Origin: Edaphochlamys debaryana
Taxonomy: Eukaryota; Chlorophyta; Chlorophyceae; Chlamydomonadales
Direction: 5' to 3'
DNA: 64,000 nt
Assembly (NCBI GenBank): GCA_016858145.1
Contig: JAEHOE010000126.1
Coordinates: forward strand, 124,001-188,000
Position numbers and translations under genes: made by a program. The notes under the pieces were generated by a model that did no database searches, was not told where the DNA came from, and saw nothing but the letters and a program-made list of their open reading frames with translations. This document shows, one piece after another, positions 1 through 11,028 of this stretch (the stretch's first letter is position 1; every line of letters starts with the position of its first letter).

Positions 1-554
1 AGCTTGGACTCCCGGTTCTCCAGCCCCTGGTCCTGCTCCGGGTCGAACTTCATGGTCCGGAAGACGGCGAGACGCTCGTCGAGGTAAAGGCTGTAGACGC
101 GGATCCAGGCGGACAGGTCCCACGTCTCCTTGGTGGTGTGGTCCGCAAACGACTCCAGGCGCAACATGCGATGGTGACCGGTCCGCTCCGCGTAGCGCAG
201 GAGCTCCTCCTGGAAGCTGGGGTCCGTCTCACGCATCAGCCGGTGGAAGACGACCAGCGTCTTCAGCGTAACGAGCCAGGCCTTGGGGTTCTCCTCAAGG
301 CGCTTGGCGAGCCCATGAATAACATAGTTCACCGTCTGCCGCGGCGAGGACGCTGTGCACGCGAGCTTGAGCGTCCGCACGTGCTTCTCTTTGGGCACCA
401 CCTCGTCCTGCAGTGTCGCCTTGATGATCGCCACGTCCAGCGCTGCGCTCTCCTCGCCCCTCAGCTTGGCCGACCCGACGGCCATCTTGTCATTGATCAT
501 GCCCATGAGGGCCTTAGTCTTGTACTTGGCTTCCTGTTTCTGTTGCGGGTCCAT
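1..554 (-). CDS. ANTH-domain clathrin assembly protein (AP180/CALM family), 5' part
   Basis: Reading the minus strand from the ATG at 552-554 gives an uninterrupted frame of 184 codons that runs off the window start, so only the N-terminus is visible. The protein opens MDPQQKQEAKYKTKALMGM and contains the ANTH-type segments NYVIHGLAKRLEENPKAWLV and LKTLVVFHRLMRE. A lysine pattern K-x9-K-x-K-H (KATLQDEVVPKEKH) matches the phosphoinositide-binding signature of AP180/CALM proteins. In that family the ANTH domain binds PtdIns(4,5)P2 at the plasma membrane, and the missing C-terminal part recruits clathrin and AP-2. No intron falls within the visible part. The family assignment is firm; the exact orthologue and the clathrin-binding tail cannot be judged. 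Confidence 0.88.
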   Translation of the reverse strand, partial: MDPQQKQEAKYKTKALMGMINDKMAVGSAKLRGEESAALDVAIIKATLQDEVVPKEKHVRTLKLACTASSPRQTVNYVIHGLAKRLEENPKAWLVTLKTLVVFHRLMRETDPSFQEELLRYAERTGHHRMLRLESFADHTTKETWDLSAWIRVYSLYLDERLAVFRTMKFDPEQDQGLENRESK

Positions 555-1485
555 GGCGCTGCTTGTCCTCCCGCGAGCCCGTCAAGGCTGAGATATGATC
601 TTTCGACACGAAGCTACGCTAGGAGTGCTGGTTGGAGGTGTGAGCGGACTCGTCGCCCAGCAAATTGCACAGGTCCTGCTAGCAGCGACGGGTCATAGAC
701 CCTCGCTCGTCAACTTCCGTTGCTTGCGCGCCCCGTTGCAGCTGTGGCCTGTGCCAACCTACTGGTTACTATTGTGGAGCCAAGCACGCAAGCGGCGTGC
801 GGCGTTCGCGAGAGCGCGGCGACGGAGGACGGACGTCGCCGTGGCTGCTTCCGCCGCGATCCGGAGATGGATCCGGTCGGCCAGCGACAGCTGTCAGGGC
901 TCTCACGACGGCTTTCGTGCCCGCCCCCACCTCGCCCCAGCCACTTCTACACGCAGTCAGACGCTCGGCGCATTCAACTTGTGTGACTCGCCCTCCGCCC
1001 TTTCAACCCCGTGCGACCTGTCCATCCTCACATCTCCCTCTCCTCCCCCATCTCCTCCGTCACGATGCGCGTCCCGGACTCCCGGTCGTCCCGTGCTTGA
1101 CAAGCTTGCTTGACCCCCGTACCCTCGTACAACCGCAATCGTACCACAACCTGGCATTGTCCACGAACGCCTGTTTGAACACCACCATCCCACGGCGGGG
1201 AAGGTGGCGTGACTGGCGTCAGGGTCAAAGCCCCACCCGTCAAGAGCGTGCTTGCCCAGTTCCCTCGCCATCGATCCCAGCTTCGCATGAAGGCAGCCCT
1301 CCGCTCCCGCCGGCGCCGTCAGGTCACGCTTGTACCCACTTGCCACACAAGCTGTCCAGTGTCCACGCCTCCCCTCTCTTCGTACCCAACCAGCCGGGGG
1401 CAGGGCCGTTGGGGGGGGGGGAGGTGGGCGAGGGGGCGGTTGCGCCGGGGTGCCTGGCCGTGGACGCGGGTCGTGGATTTGACAG
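555..1485. other. Intergenic, upstream of the ANTH gene
   Basis: This should hold the 5' UTR and promoter of the minus-strand ANTH gene. Several long frames are open here on both strands, but their products are Pro/Arg/Ser-rich with no domain and look like GC-driven shadows. No TATA-like box or repeat stands out. Upstream exons of the candidate gene ending at 1780 could lie here, but I cannot define them. Confidence 0.4.
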
Positions 1486-1780
1486 GGCCCGCGCGCCAGG
1501 CCGGCGAGCTCGCGGCCAGGGGGAGGAGGAGGAGGAGGCGGCAGAGGGCGAACTGTCGCTGCCCGGGGCGAGGGTGGGGGCGCGGCCGTGCCGCGCGTGC
1601 CACAAGCAACTCTTCCACGGCACCGACAAGCGGCTGTGCGCCCAGCGGCAGGCGACGCGCAGCTGGGCCCGCTGCGACGGCTGCTGCGACGGCTGCACGC
1701 GCGGCAAGCAGCTGGAGGAGACGGAGTCGGAGTCGGAGGGCGAGGAGGCCGGGGACGAGGCTGAGGAGGCTGAGGAGTGA
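1486..1780 (+). CDS. Candidate terminal exon, Cys-rich plus acidic tail (unassigned)
   Basis: A good acceptor (gatttgacag) at 1476-1485 is followed by an open frame to a TGA at 1778-1780. The product has an EEEEEA stretch, a Cys-rich segment with PCRACHKQLFHG and WARCDGCCDGCTRG, and a tail dominated by Glu, Asp and Ser. The C-x2-C, C-x2-C-C-x2-C spacing could bind zinc. The acidic repeats use GAG almost throughout, as real exons in this window do. I cannot identify the family and cannot place upstream exons. A long GC-driven open frame without function remains possible. Confidence 0.33.
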
Positions 1781-2870
1781 GAAGTTGACTCTCTTCCCCC
1801 GGCGCGGGGCCCGGCGCCCGCGCCCTCCCCTTGCCCCATCCAGCCAGTGCTGAGGGTGTTACCGGGTCTACAGCGTGCGCTGTGCGCTTCCTGGGGAGGC
1901 ATGAAGCGCTCCGGACCGTGGCTGCCAGCACTGGCGGCGCCCGGCATTCACACCCAAGCTCTTGGGCCCGCCACTTGGGATCCCTGTTGCCCTGCTTCCC
2001 GGGAATCCCGGCACGCGGTAAAACTCAGCGACACGCGTGTGGTACCCCCCCCCCCTCCCCGGGAGATAGAGACTTCAGGACGAAGCACCGCGTGTGTGGC
2101 GCAGGGCCGCAGGCACTCCGCAAGAGGCCAGACCAAGGTGCCGCACCAGTGTTGCTATCTTCCGCAGCGAAGGGTTATGGAATCCCCGAACTTTCCTGGC
2201 CGGCTTGGCAGAGATTTTACGTGGCGGACATACTTCTGCGCCGCTATCAGATAGGTGAAGGGAGGCGCAGGGAGAAAGGAGAGGGTCGAGGCGCAGGGAG
2301 GCGCAGGCGAAGGCTGATGGACACGGCCTGAGTGCCACATGTGTGGCACATGAAACAGAGCTAAGCTGGAATGACGAGGGTGCAGAATGTACAATAATGC
2401 AATCCTGGGAATTTGTGAGGACGACGCTTGGGGGGTGGTAGACGAACGAGGGGAGGGGGGTCCGGGGGGTCGCGCACGTTGCGCACGAGGATGCGCCGTG
2501 CCTGGCGTGCCTGGCACCAAGGCCCTAGAGCCCCATACCCCGTCGAAACCACTGCAATGCCTGTATCACCGTCGTTCGTCGCTTCAGTAATGACCAAGTC
2601 GGCGAGCCTGGGAGCCTCGTCCAGGCCTCGTCCGCCGTATGCACGACAGTAATGGCCGCACTGTGGTTAGCCCGGAAAGCTCCGAAGCTCTTCCTCAGAG
2701 ATCATGACATGCAGAAAGGGTACCAACAGGACCTGCGGACTCTGCTGTCTATCAACCGGGCATTCAGCCCGCGGGAAAAAGAAATGCTACTCCGGCGCGC
2801 TTTTAGTCCTGTCTACACTATACGCTTATCATCAGGAATTGCCCGCGACGCTGGGGGTCAGGCGTTAACA
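1781..2870. other. Intergenic, upstream of receptor kinase A
   Basis: No supported gene. The stretch contains C-runs near 2045, a purine-rich GGCGCAGGGAGG-like patch around 2265-2310 and a perfect palindrome at 2332-2349. The last few hundred bases should hold the promoter of the gene starting at 2871; I see no convincing TATA box. Confidence 0.4.
2332..2349. repeat. 18-bp perfect palindrome
   Basis: GTGCCACATGTGTGGCAC reads identically on both strands (8-bp arms round a central TG/CA). It lies about 520 bp upstream of the kinase A start codon. Such symmetry would suit a dimeric DNA-binding protein, but a chance palindrome cannot be excluded. Confidence 0.6.
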
Positions 2871-5800
2871 ATGTCCTTGCTGCTCTGGGCTCTCCTTCTG
2901 GCAGCTCACCTCTACGCCGGTAGCTCGTATGAACAAGAAGCGGTCGTCAGGACTGGAAGGGAACTTGCAGCAGTGCTATGCAACCCGCAAATAGCCGTGG
3001 CCCGGATAGCGTCGACTCACCTCGCTCTTCAAGACGACGACTTTGCCCCTTTGGTAAGCTTTTGCCCCCCTTGGAAGTGGTATCGTTGTGGGGTCAGTGA
3101 CGTAACGGGGTCGATCGGGCCTTGCCTGGACGCTAACTGCCAGTAGGCCTGAGGGGGATCTCCTAGCTGACAACTCCCTGCAAGCGGATCTGCCCCTTCT
3201 CCCCCCCGACCCCCCTGTCACCCGTCCCGGCTGCGACCTGCGGATCTGCCCTGTGCCCCTCCTTTACAACGCCCCCTGGCCTGATCCCCGTTTCAGGAAG
3301 GGGGCCAGCAGGCGGCGTGTGCTGAGCTGCCATTCACCCTAAAGCGCAACGTGACCATACAGGTCAGTTCTTCACATGGGTGGCTTCGTGGATGCCGGGG
3401 TCCGAGGATCAAACAGGCTGGTCCATGCTTGTCACGCGAGCGGGCTGGTGGCGGCTCCCTAGCTGAGGCTCACCGGTCACCGCCGTTGTGAGCTGGTGGT
3501 ACGGGGCACCCAGGCTTGCAGGGGGCAAGCCCGTGAGTATGGCCAGCCGGACCACAGCATTTCAGCGCCTGGGTACCTTCCTAGGAGGGGTCCCTCACTG
3601 GGGGAGGCTCCAGGCAGGTCTAGGCGGGCAGGCTATACGTGCAATGCTCCAGCATATCGGACCCGACTTCCGCAGGCGGATGACGTGGATGGGCCGCCGT
3701 GGCCGCTCCTGCAGCTGACCGCCTCCCACAAGGTGCGTCGGGACCTGTTGGGAGCCCCCGGAAGGGCTGCCGTCGGTCTGGCTGCGGCCGCTGCCAGCCA
3801 CTGCCGCCAGCCCCGGTCGATAGCCCTCTCTCCAGTGAAGGGCGCATCCCAACAGGGCCCCTCCTCGTTCCACAGTGACGGAGGGGGATGGGATGACAGG
3901 TCGCATCCCTCCTCCTGGAGAAACCGGCATCACTTCGCCTAGCGCACCCTGGAAGCGCACCCCGGGCCCCGCTCGTCTCCCCGGACAAACTGCGCTCAGT
4001 TTGCCGCCCCAGCCTGATCACCACACAACCGGTGATGTGGTTGAAGATATTAGCTCTAAGCACCCGCGCCCACGTGGACGGGCGTCTGCGACGGCCCAGC
4101 TCGCCTTACGGTGTCCCAGCCAAAGTCCTTTTGAGTCGACCTAGGGGCTTGCTGGAAGCGTTGAAGCCGTCGCTATGTCCGTTGGGGCGGCCGCAATACG
4201 CTTGCTTGAACGAGCCTCAAGAGCGCTTCCCTGAACCATGGGAAGCCATCTGACCGGATGAATACCGTAAGCTAACTGGGACTGGCCCGAAACCCGGCGG
4301 GAAAGGGCCAGGCGGTCATCGGCGGAACCAGCACCCCTATGAGTCAGGTCTGGCACAAACAGAGTCCTATCCTCTGGCGCCTTCCCCCTCCCCACTTCCA
4401 GGTAGTCCTAGCATCTGGCGTGAATCTGACATTCCGATGGGTGGCGCTGCAAGGCTATCGGGCCCGGGACAACATCATCTCTAGACCCGGTGAGCCCCAA
4501 GCAGGGGGCGCGGGCGTGTCTGCCGGTGTACAGCAGCTTGGAGGGGCTGGGGCGGTGACCCAGAGCGTCGACGAGGACGGCCGGTTAGGGCCGGCGGCCC
4601 CTGCAGACGCATGCGTGCGCCACACGTGCTACGCATCGCTGTACAGTGGCGTGGACGAGCATTAGCTAGGGCGCAGGCGCTATTGAGATGGGCTTGATGC
4701 GAGGGCTGCACCCACCGGCGTACAGCTGGAGGCGGAGTCGAGTTCCAGGGTCGAACTTATGAGGCGAACGGAGGGCATGCAAACCGAGTGGAGACCTCAT
4801 CAGTTTATGCGGATCTGTCGCCCCCACTGACCCGCCACAGGCTTTGACCTCCTCTCGCCCAGCCCGCCGGGCACCGCTGGCGCAGTGCTCGTCGTCACCC
4901 GCCTGCTGGCAATACACGGTACGGCTGTACGGCACCGGCGCTCGCCAGGCCTGCGGATGCCATGCAGGCCGCTTGAATGCCTGGGCCCTCGCTCGGGCCT
5001 CCTCTCCACCCTTCGTGCCCCAGCGCCCCCATGCCCCCGTGCGCTGCTTCCCAGCGCTGCCTCCACCCCAGCTCCACGGCCCCCGTGCCAGCAGCCGTGT
5101 GCGGACGCCTGCCTCTGGTCCCGAGCCTGCCCTTCCGCCCCGCGTGTCCCCCTCGTGTTCCCCCCGCTTTCCCGCAGACGTGTGCTACCCGCCGTCCACC
5201 ATGGACGCCAACTTCGCGCGCGTGGTCCGGCCGCCCAGCCTGCCCGGCTCCCAGCGCTGGCAGCTGGGCCTGAGCCAGGCCGGATGCGTGGAGGGTCTCA
5301 CGGCCGGGACCAACCTGTCGGCCCGGTGCTGGGCGGCTCTGATGCGCATCGATGACGTGGGCTTGACGGGGGCGGACGCGGACGCGTACGGTGAGTTGTG
5401 CGGCTGGCTGGCGGCTATGCACGGGGGCAACGGCGAGGGCTGGGTTGCCGTGGTGGCAGGGCGTGGGTCACGGGACTGGCGAGGGTAATGGGTAGCGAGA
5501 GCCTTGTTAGTTGGTGAGGGTGAGGTCGGGGGCGGGTGGACGGGGGTGAAGGACCGTGGTGGGGGCCGGTGGCCTCGCCACGTGGGATGACGACGCCCCC
5601 GGTACTGGTGTCGACGGGGTAAAGCAAAGCGGGCATATGCCCGACGCGCCCGCACACAAACCTCCCCCGCAGACAAGCCGCAGCCCAACAACTACGTCAT
5701 GTTGGTGCAGTCTGTCCTGGTGGGCTGCCGCATGGAGCTGACCGGGGAGTGCGTGGAGTCACTGGGGCCCATCGGGTGCGAGGCGGGGGGTGGGGTGGCG

Positions 5801-8800
5801 TGCGGTTTGTTGGGGTGCAGCAACCACTGGTCGGGTTATAGGCAGAACGGGGCAAAGGGGACACGAGTTCGCGCAACGATCATGGCATGGGGACTCAAGG
5901 TCGAGCGCGCAGCCACCGGCGCGCAGCCACCGGCGCGCAGCCACCGGCGCGGACAAAGCTTGCGCTCCCCCTCCATCTTGCCAAGCACAGGTGTATGCGA
6001 CTCGCGATGAGCGACGTCCCGTCGCTCCCACCGCTGCTACCCCCTGACAACACCCCCGGCCCAAGCCAGCAGACGGAACCGGGACCCAATTCTGACCGTG
6101 CCTCCGGCCCGCAGCCCTTGAACGGGAGTGTGGCCCTGACGGGGCCTGGTGTTGAAAACACTTATGATGCTCGTGGCAGCGGTGGCGACGACGGCAGCGG
6201 CCCACCCGTGGGGCTTATCGTTGCGGGCTCCGTGGTGGGAGGTGGGTGGTGGACGCGGGCGGCACATCGCTCGACGCTCTGCGCCTTGCCGGGGCTTGCT
6301 ATCTTGGCCCCTTAGTTCGCGCCAAAGAGCAAAGTAGTCCTTATCGGTACCCCCTGCCCCTCTCCGCGGCCGCAGGGGTGCTGGTGCTGGCCGTTGTGGG
6401 TTTCGCCCTGTGGTGCCACCGGCGGAGAGCGCTGCGCGCTGACCCGTACCGCACAGACCCGTACGTACTAGGCGGGGGGCAGAGGGCTGCATCGCGGGCT
6501 CACGTCTAGACCGCTCACTGTGCGCCCACTGCGCGTGGCGGCTGCCGGCGGCAGGCGCGGGTCCAGGTGACCGCTAGCGCGGTTGCATTGTCATGTCATT
6601 GCCGCGGGACCCATACCTCAGGGCCACCAAGCTGGAGGGCGGCGGCGAGCTGGAGGAGGGCGCGGGACAACTCGAGGAAGCCCACAGCGTCGTCATTGCC
6701 GCGACGTTTGTTGCGGAGCCCGTAGAGGGTGAGTGCGCGTCGCAGAGGAGCATTTGGCGGGGTACACATCGAGAGGCCAAGCCCATTGCAGCCCTTGGTG
6801 GGCCTGCATCCGATTGCTGCGTCCACGCAGCCTCGCGCTTGGGTTCGCTTGCTGTACCTGTGTGTGCCGCTTTGGTGCGCGCAGGAAATGCCTCTGCAGA
6901 ACTGCCTGCCGTACACGAGGACCTGTACGACGGAGGCGGAGTGGTGGTCATCAGCCCCATGACTCGCATGCGCAGCTGCAAGCTGTGCGAGCTGCAGGTA
7001 CGTACCGGTGGACATAATAACGCACCTGCCCCACTGTACGACATGGGGATGCCCCGTTCAAACAAAAGGGCTTGGCCATACTTTTGTCCATCCTCTGCAC
7101 TCCCTCCCCAGGTGTTGGAGGCGGAGGAGTCGTCGCCAGCTGTGTCGGTCTCCCTGTCCGAAAGCGGCGGCGCCATGCAGCTGCAAGCGCCGCCGGCGGT
7201 GGCCCTGACGGGCCGGCTCCTGGGCAAGGTGGGCAACTTGCAGAGGCTGCGCAGAGCAGGGGCGGAGACGGAGCGGAGCGAGGGCTGTTCATCAGATGCA
7301 TCAGAGGAAGCACCCTTGCCTGGCACGCGTCACACTGCCCCACCCCCTGCCTCGCACGTAGGGCGCCTTTGGGCGCGTGCACGAGGGCGTGTTCCTGGGC
7401 CAGCGGGTGGCCGTCAAGCAGTTTGCGGTGCAGCAAGGACTCGCGGTGGGGGACCCGGACGAAAAGATGGCAGAGCTGGCCATGCGGTCCTGCGTCCAGG
7501 TGCGGTTCGTGCGAAGCCACGGTCTCGCGCTGCAAGAGAGTCTTTCAGATGGCTGGCGGACGGGCTCGGGCGCTGCACGGCCACGGAAGGTGCTGGGGTT
7601 AGCTGCCCGGTCGGCCGTGTACCTCTTTGCCCCCCAGGAGCTGGAGATCCTGGCCCGCTGCGACCACCCCAACGTGGTGCGGCTCCTGGCGGCGTGCGTC
7701 ACGGGGCCAAGGCCCGTCACCGTCATGGTGAGTGGGGACATGGCACGATCTACTTGGCAAGGGGTTCACCGTTCGGACAGCGCTCACTCCAACATGCTTG
7801 CACCTCCCCTACCCTCTCCCCTACCCTCTCTCCTCATCGCCGCAGGAGCTGTGCGATGTGTCCCTGGCACAGCTGTTGTACGGCCGCTACAGGACAGATC
7901 TGATGCCACTCTCTCTGGTGAGTGAAGCAACTGAGTCTGGGTAACCTCATAGTCTGGGAAACGGTACTGGTAGTGTGGTAGTGAGGAGTGCTTCAAGGTA
8001 TGCTGAACCTCTGATGCTGTCCTGCGCAGGTGCTGCACATCGCTGCGGAGATGGCAAAGGTTGGTTGTCTTGCTGTGAAGCGAAATGCTGGATCTGCTCG
8101 ATTTCAGCATGCTAAATGTTGCCTCACCCCGAACCCCAGGGCCTCGAGTACCTGCACCCCACCATTGTGTGAGTCACTGGGCGGGAACGTAATGGGGCCC
8201 GGGGCTTTGGGCCCGGGCCATGCGGAGGATGGGACAGGAGCCATACAAATCTCCATGCATTGCCTCAGGCACCGAGATCTCAAGCCGGCCAATGTGCTGA
8301 TAAATCACCCCGACAGCCCGCTACCGGAGGTCAAGCTAGCGGTGCGTGGGACCTGAGGCCCTTTGGCCAAGGGTCTTCGTGGAAATCTATTTGACACCCC
8401 TGTCCTGACGTGTGCCCTGCTGCAGGACTTTGGGCTGTCACGCATCGCCGCGACTGTGTGTGCGACGGAAACGCCCGAGGCGGGCACGGTGAGCCGTACG
8501 TGCACCCCCGACCCTAAGGCCGTAGGCGTCCCTTGCGATCTTGTGCGGTGCCTGGCACTCATCACACTTCGGATGCACTCCCTTGTCCGCCCATGCCCCA
8601 TGCCCCATGCTCTGCCCCACCTGCTGACCGCGACAGCCCGCCTACCTAGCCCCAGTGAGATCGGGAAGGGCTGCCTGGCACTGTATTAGGGAGTCCAGGG
8701 TATTCGCTGCGGGGGACCAAGCAGAGGGCAAGCGTCTCCTCAAAAACACCTTTGGCTGGTCTTCCTTACAGGAGTGCTTTGATGTCAGCAACTTCATGGT

Positions 8801-9564
8801 GACGCAAAAGGTACGGCACACGTCGGGTTGCGCAAGGAAGCCTGTTGGCTGGGGCGGGGCGGGCACGACCGAAGGCTGGAATGGGGCTGAGCCCCGTGGC
8901 CCCCCCCCAAGGGGGTCCAACTTTGAGTCCGGCTTGGGGGTGGGTAGGCGCAGGCAGCACAGGACATACGGACTAACTTTGGGTCCGGCTGGGAGTGGGC
9001 CTGTGGCAGAGTTTCCACACGCTAAGCGCCCTGCCCCGTATTCCCCCGTGCCCTCCCTGCAGGCGGACATCTACAGCTGGGGCGTGTGCGTGTGGGAGAT
9101 GCTGGCGGGGAGCAAGCCCTGGGCGAATCTGGGCCTCGTGGGTAAGCCGTGCGTGCGCCCAGGGCCTGCATGGCCGGGGGTCGGGGGGGCCCCGTCGGCA
9201 GGACCTTCGTGTTGAGGAGTCAGCGTCCAGCGAGCCCTCCTCAGCCCGTTGGAACAAAGAAAGGGCTGGAAATTGTACCTGCATACAACCTCCTGGCGCC
9301 CTTCCATGCCCCCCCCCAGCCATCGCCGCCTGTGTGTCCCTCTTTGGGCAACGCCTCCCCGTGCCCCACGGCCCCACCGCCGACGAGGCCCGCTGGCCCC
9401 CGCGGCTGCAGCGCATCCTGTACCGCGTGTGGGACTGCTCCCCCGAGCGCCGCCCCGCGGCCGCCGAGCTGGTCAAGGAGCTGGCGCTGCTTCAGGAGCT
9501 TGACCGCCGGGGCCTGATGTGGGTGGGGGGGGCGGTGCTGGACAGGCTGCGCAGCACGGTGTAG
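2871..9564 (+). CDS. Receptor-like protein kinase A (tandem paralogue of B)
   Basis: Predicted type I membrane kinase of about 752 aa plus one doubtful exon. Exons: 2871-3053, 3297-3362, 3676-3732, 4402-4489, 5178-5390, 5673-5775, 5991-6241, 6376-6460, 6622-6728, 6885-6997, 7112-7228, 7362-7499, 7638-7727, 7846-7917, 8030-8059, 8140-8168, 8269-8341, 8426-8488, 8637-8654, 8772-8810, 9063-9141, 9320-9564. A signal peptide (MSLLLWALLLAAHLYAGSS) leads a Cys-containing ectodomain of unknown fold. A membrane segment near residues 308-335 (VGLIVAGSVVGG, then VLVLAVVGFALW) is followed by basic HRRRALR. The kinase domain has [35 protein letters not shown] and DIYSWGVCVWEML, so it should be active, probably tyrosine-kinase-like (TKL) Ser/Thr. 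An exon present in B near 12453-12521 has only a weak counterpart here (about 4680-4735). Both phases there are 1, so skipping it keeps the frame. The ligand is unknown. Confidence 0.85.
5905..5953. repeat. 14-bp tandem repeat in an intron of kinase A
   Basis: The unit CGCGCAGCCACCGG is repeated about three and a half times inside the intron 5776-5990. It adds no coding sequence. Confidence 0.8.
8861..8940. repeat. Dispersed GGGCTGAGCCCC element in kinase A intron
   Basis: Within the intron 8811-9062 lies a short palindromic core (GGGGCTGAGCCCCGTGGCCC) followed by a C-run, a G-run and GTCCAACTTTGAGTCCGG. The tail GTCCGG recurs about 60 bp later. Related cores occur near 10125, 17866, 18612, 28936 and 63964, so this is a small interspersed family in this genome. 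Confidence 0.6.
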
Positions 9565-10580
9565 AGGCGCAGCAGCCCAGGCGGTGCGGTGCGTGCTGCG
9601 CTCGAGCCGCAGCACGATGCGGTGTGCGGCGTGGACGCTCGGAACAACAGCAAGAGGGCTGGCGAATGACTGCCGGTGTGCTAAGAGCCGATGCTCTGGG
9701 ACACACGCGTGTCGCAGGGGGGGCCGGGGGAGTTGAGTGAGAAGGGGGAGTGGAGGGTCAGTTGAGCCTTCACAAAGTAGCAGGGAGTGGCAGCCGAATC
9801 GGTCACCGGGCCCTGCTTCGCACGTACGAACCTGATTGAACCTTTTCACGGGGTTGTCCAGTTTTGTGGATGTACTGTCAGTTGCAAAACGTATCTAACG
9901 CATCCTAGAAAGCATTTGGCCTACGCCCAATCAGTTCATTCATGAGTGGTGATGAGTACAGAAATGGACAGTATTCGAAGCGTTGAGGCATCTGCATGAT
10001 TTGGTCTGAACTGAATCACAATCGTCCCCAATCTGCATGGATTCGTAATGGATGACATGTTTTGTATGGCGCGGGGTGCGTAGGGTTTACCCCCGGGGGA
10101 AAGGGGGGTCAATGAGGCTGGGTCGAGAACTTTTGGGCTGAGCCGCCGGCTCTGCGGGCGGCGAAGCCCCCCAGCGGGGCATGATGGGCAGGCGTGAAGC
10201 CGGAGGCGCCCCAACCACCGGTAGAGGCGGCCAATGGGGTTGACGCGTGCACCAAGAGGGGTGTGTGCGGAGGAGGCGGGATGCGCGCACTTTGACCGCT
10301 AACCGGGGGGGGCCGCATGTGTATACCATAGGCTGGGAGGCTGTGGAGGCTTGAGTGGGGCGACAGTGGGGCGTGGACTCCGTGGAGCCCCGTCTGGAGG
10401 CCCGGACAGCACTTCCCCCGAGCCCCGACTGCCAATTTAAGACCCCCTTGCCACGACCGCAACCTCCCGCCTGTTGCAGAGGCTCCCATTGCGGCATGCG
10501 GCTACCCCGCCTACCTCAAATGCGCGCTGCCCGCTTAAGCGTGGTAATGGTCTCCGAGCGTTAGTCTCTTCGCCTGACAG

Positions 10581-10625
10581 GCCTGACAAGGGTGGCTGCC
10601 CGAAGGCAGGGAAGGGGCTGCTCGT
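10581..10625. repeat. Repeat shared by the flanks of kinases A and B
   Basis: CCTGACAAGGGTGGCTGCCC followed by GAAGGCAGGGAAGGGGCTG recurs almost exactly at about 17826-17867. One copy lies downstream of each kinase gene, so the repeat may mark the boundary of the tandem duplication. Confidence 0.6.
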
Positions 10626-10941
10626 CGCCTCCCGCCCAGGAAGCGAGGGCCACGGCCGTCCTGGGCCGTGAGGGTCCGTCCGACGGGGCAGGACCCGCCG
10701 TCGAAGTCTCCGACCGTACCACCACAGCAGCTTGTCGCCGGCAGGCTCTAACATTCACCGTGAATATCCTGCACGCGACAACACAGAAGATGGGCGGGCT
10801 TCGTGCCAGCTCGTGCCGGCACGGCATGCGGTTCGCTGGATGAAACGTTTCTGGCATGAGCGCGGCTCGATTGCTCGAACGCTTAGTACGCAGTCAAGTC
10901 ATCTGTTGCGTGTCACGCATGTCTTGTCCACCTACGCTAGC

Positions 10942-10948
10942 TATATAG
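10942..10948 (+). promoter_or_regulatory. Possible TATA box of kinase B
   Basis: TATATAG lies in locally AT-rich DNA 81 bp upstream of the B start codon. A transcription start about 30 bp downstream would leave a 5' UTR of roughly 50 bases. This rests on position and composition only. Confidence 0.35.
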
Positions 10949-11028
10949 TTCTGCTTGATGGCGCCCCACGGTTCCGAATGGAACGGCGCCGCAGTCGCCG
11001 CTAACATCCTCGCAATCGACTGAGTACT

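Larger units (their letters stand above)
9565..11028. other. Intergenic between kinases A and B
   Basis: Contains the 3' UTR of A and the promoter of B. I find no UGUAA signal close to the A stop. There is a GGGCTGAGCC-containing patch at about 10120-10200 and a copy of the GACAAGGGTGGCTGCCCGAA repeat near 10584. No supported gene. Confidence 0.45.

Noticed and set aside
957..1931. 324-codon minus-strand open frame
   Set aside because: Pro/Arg/Ala-rich throughout and overlaps the more plausible plus-strand acidic exon; probably GC-driven.
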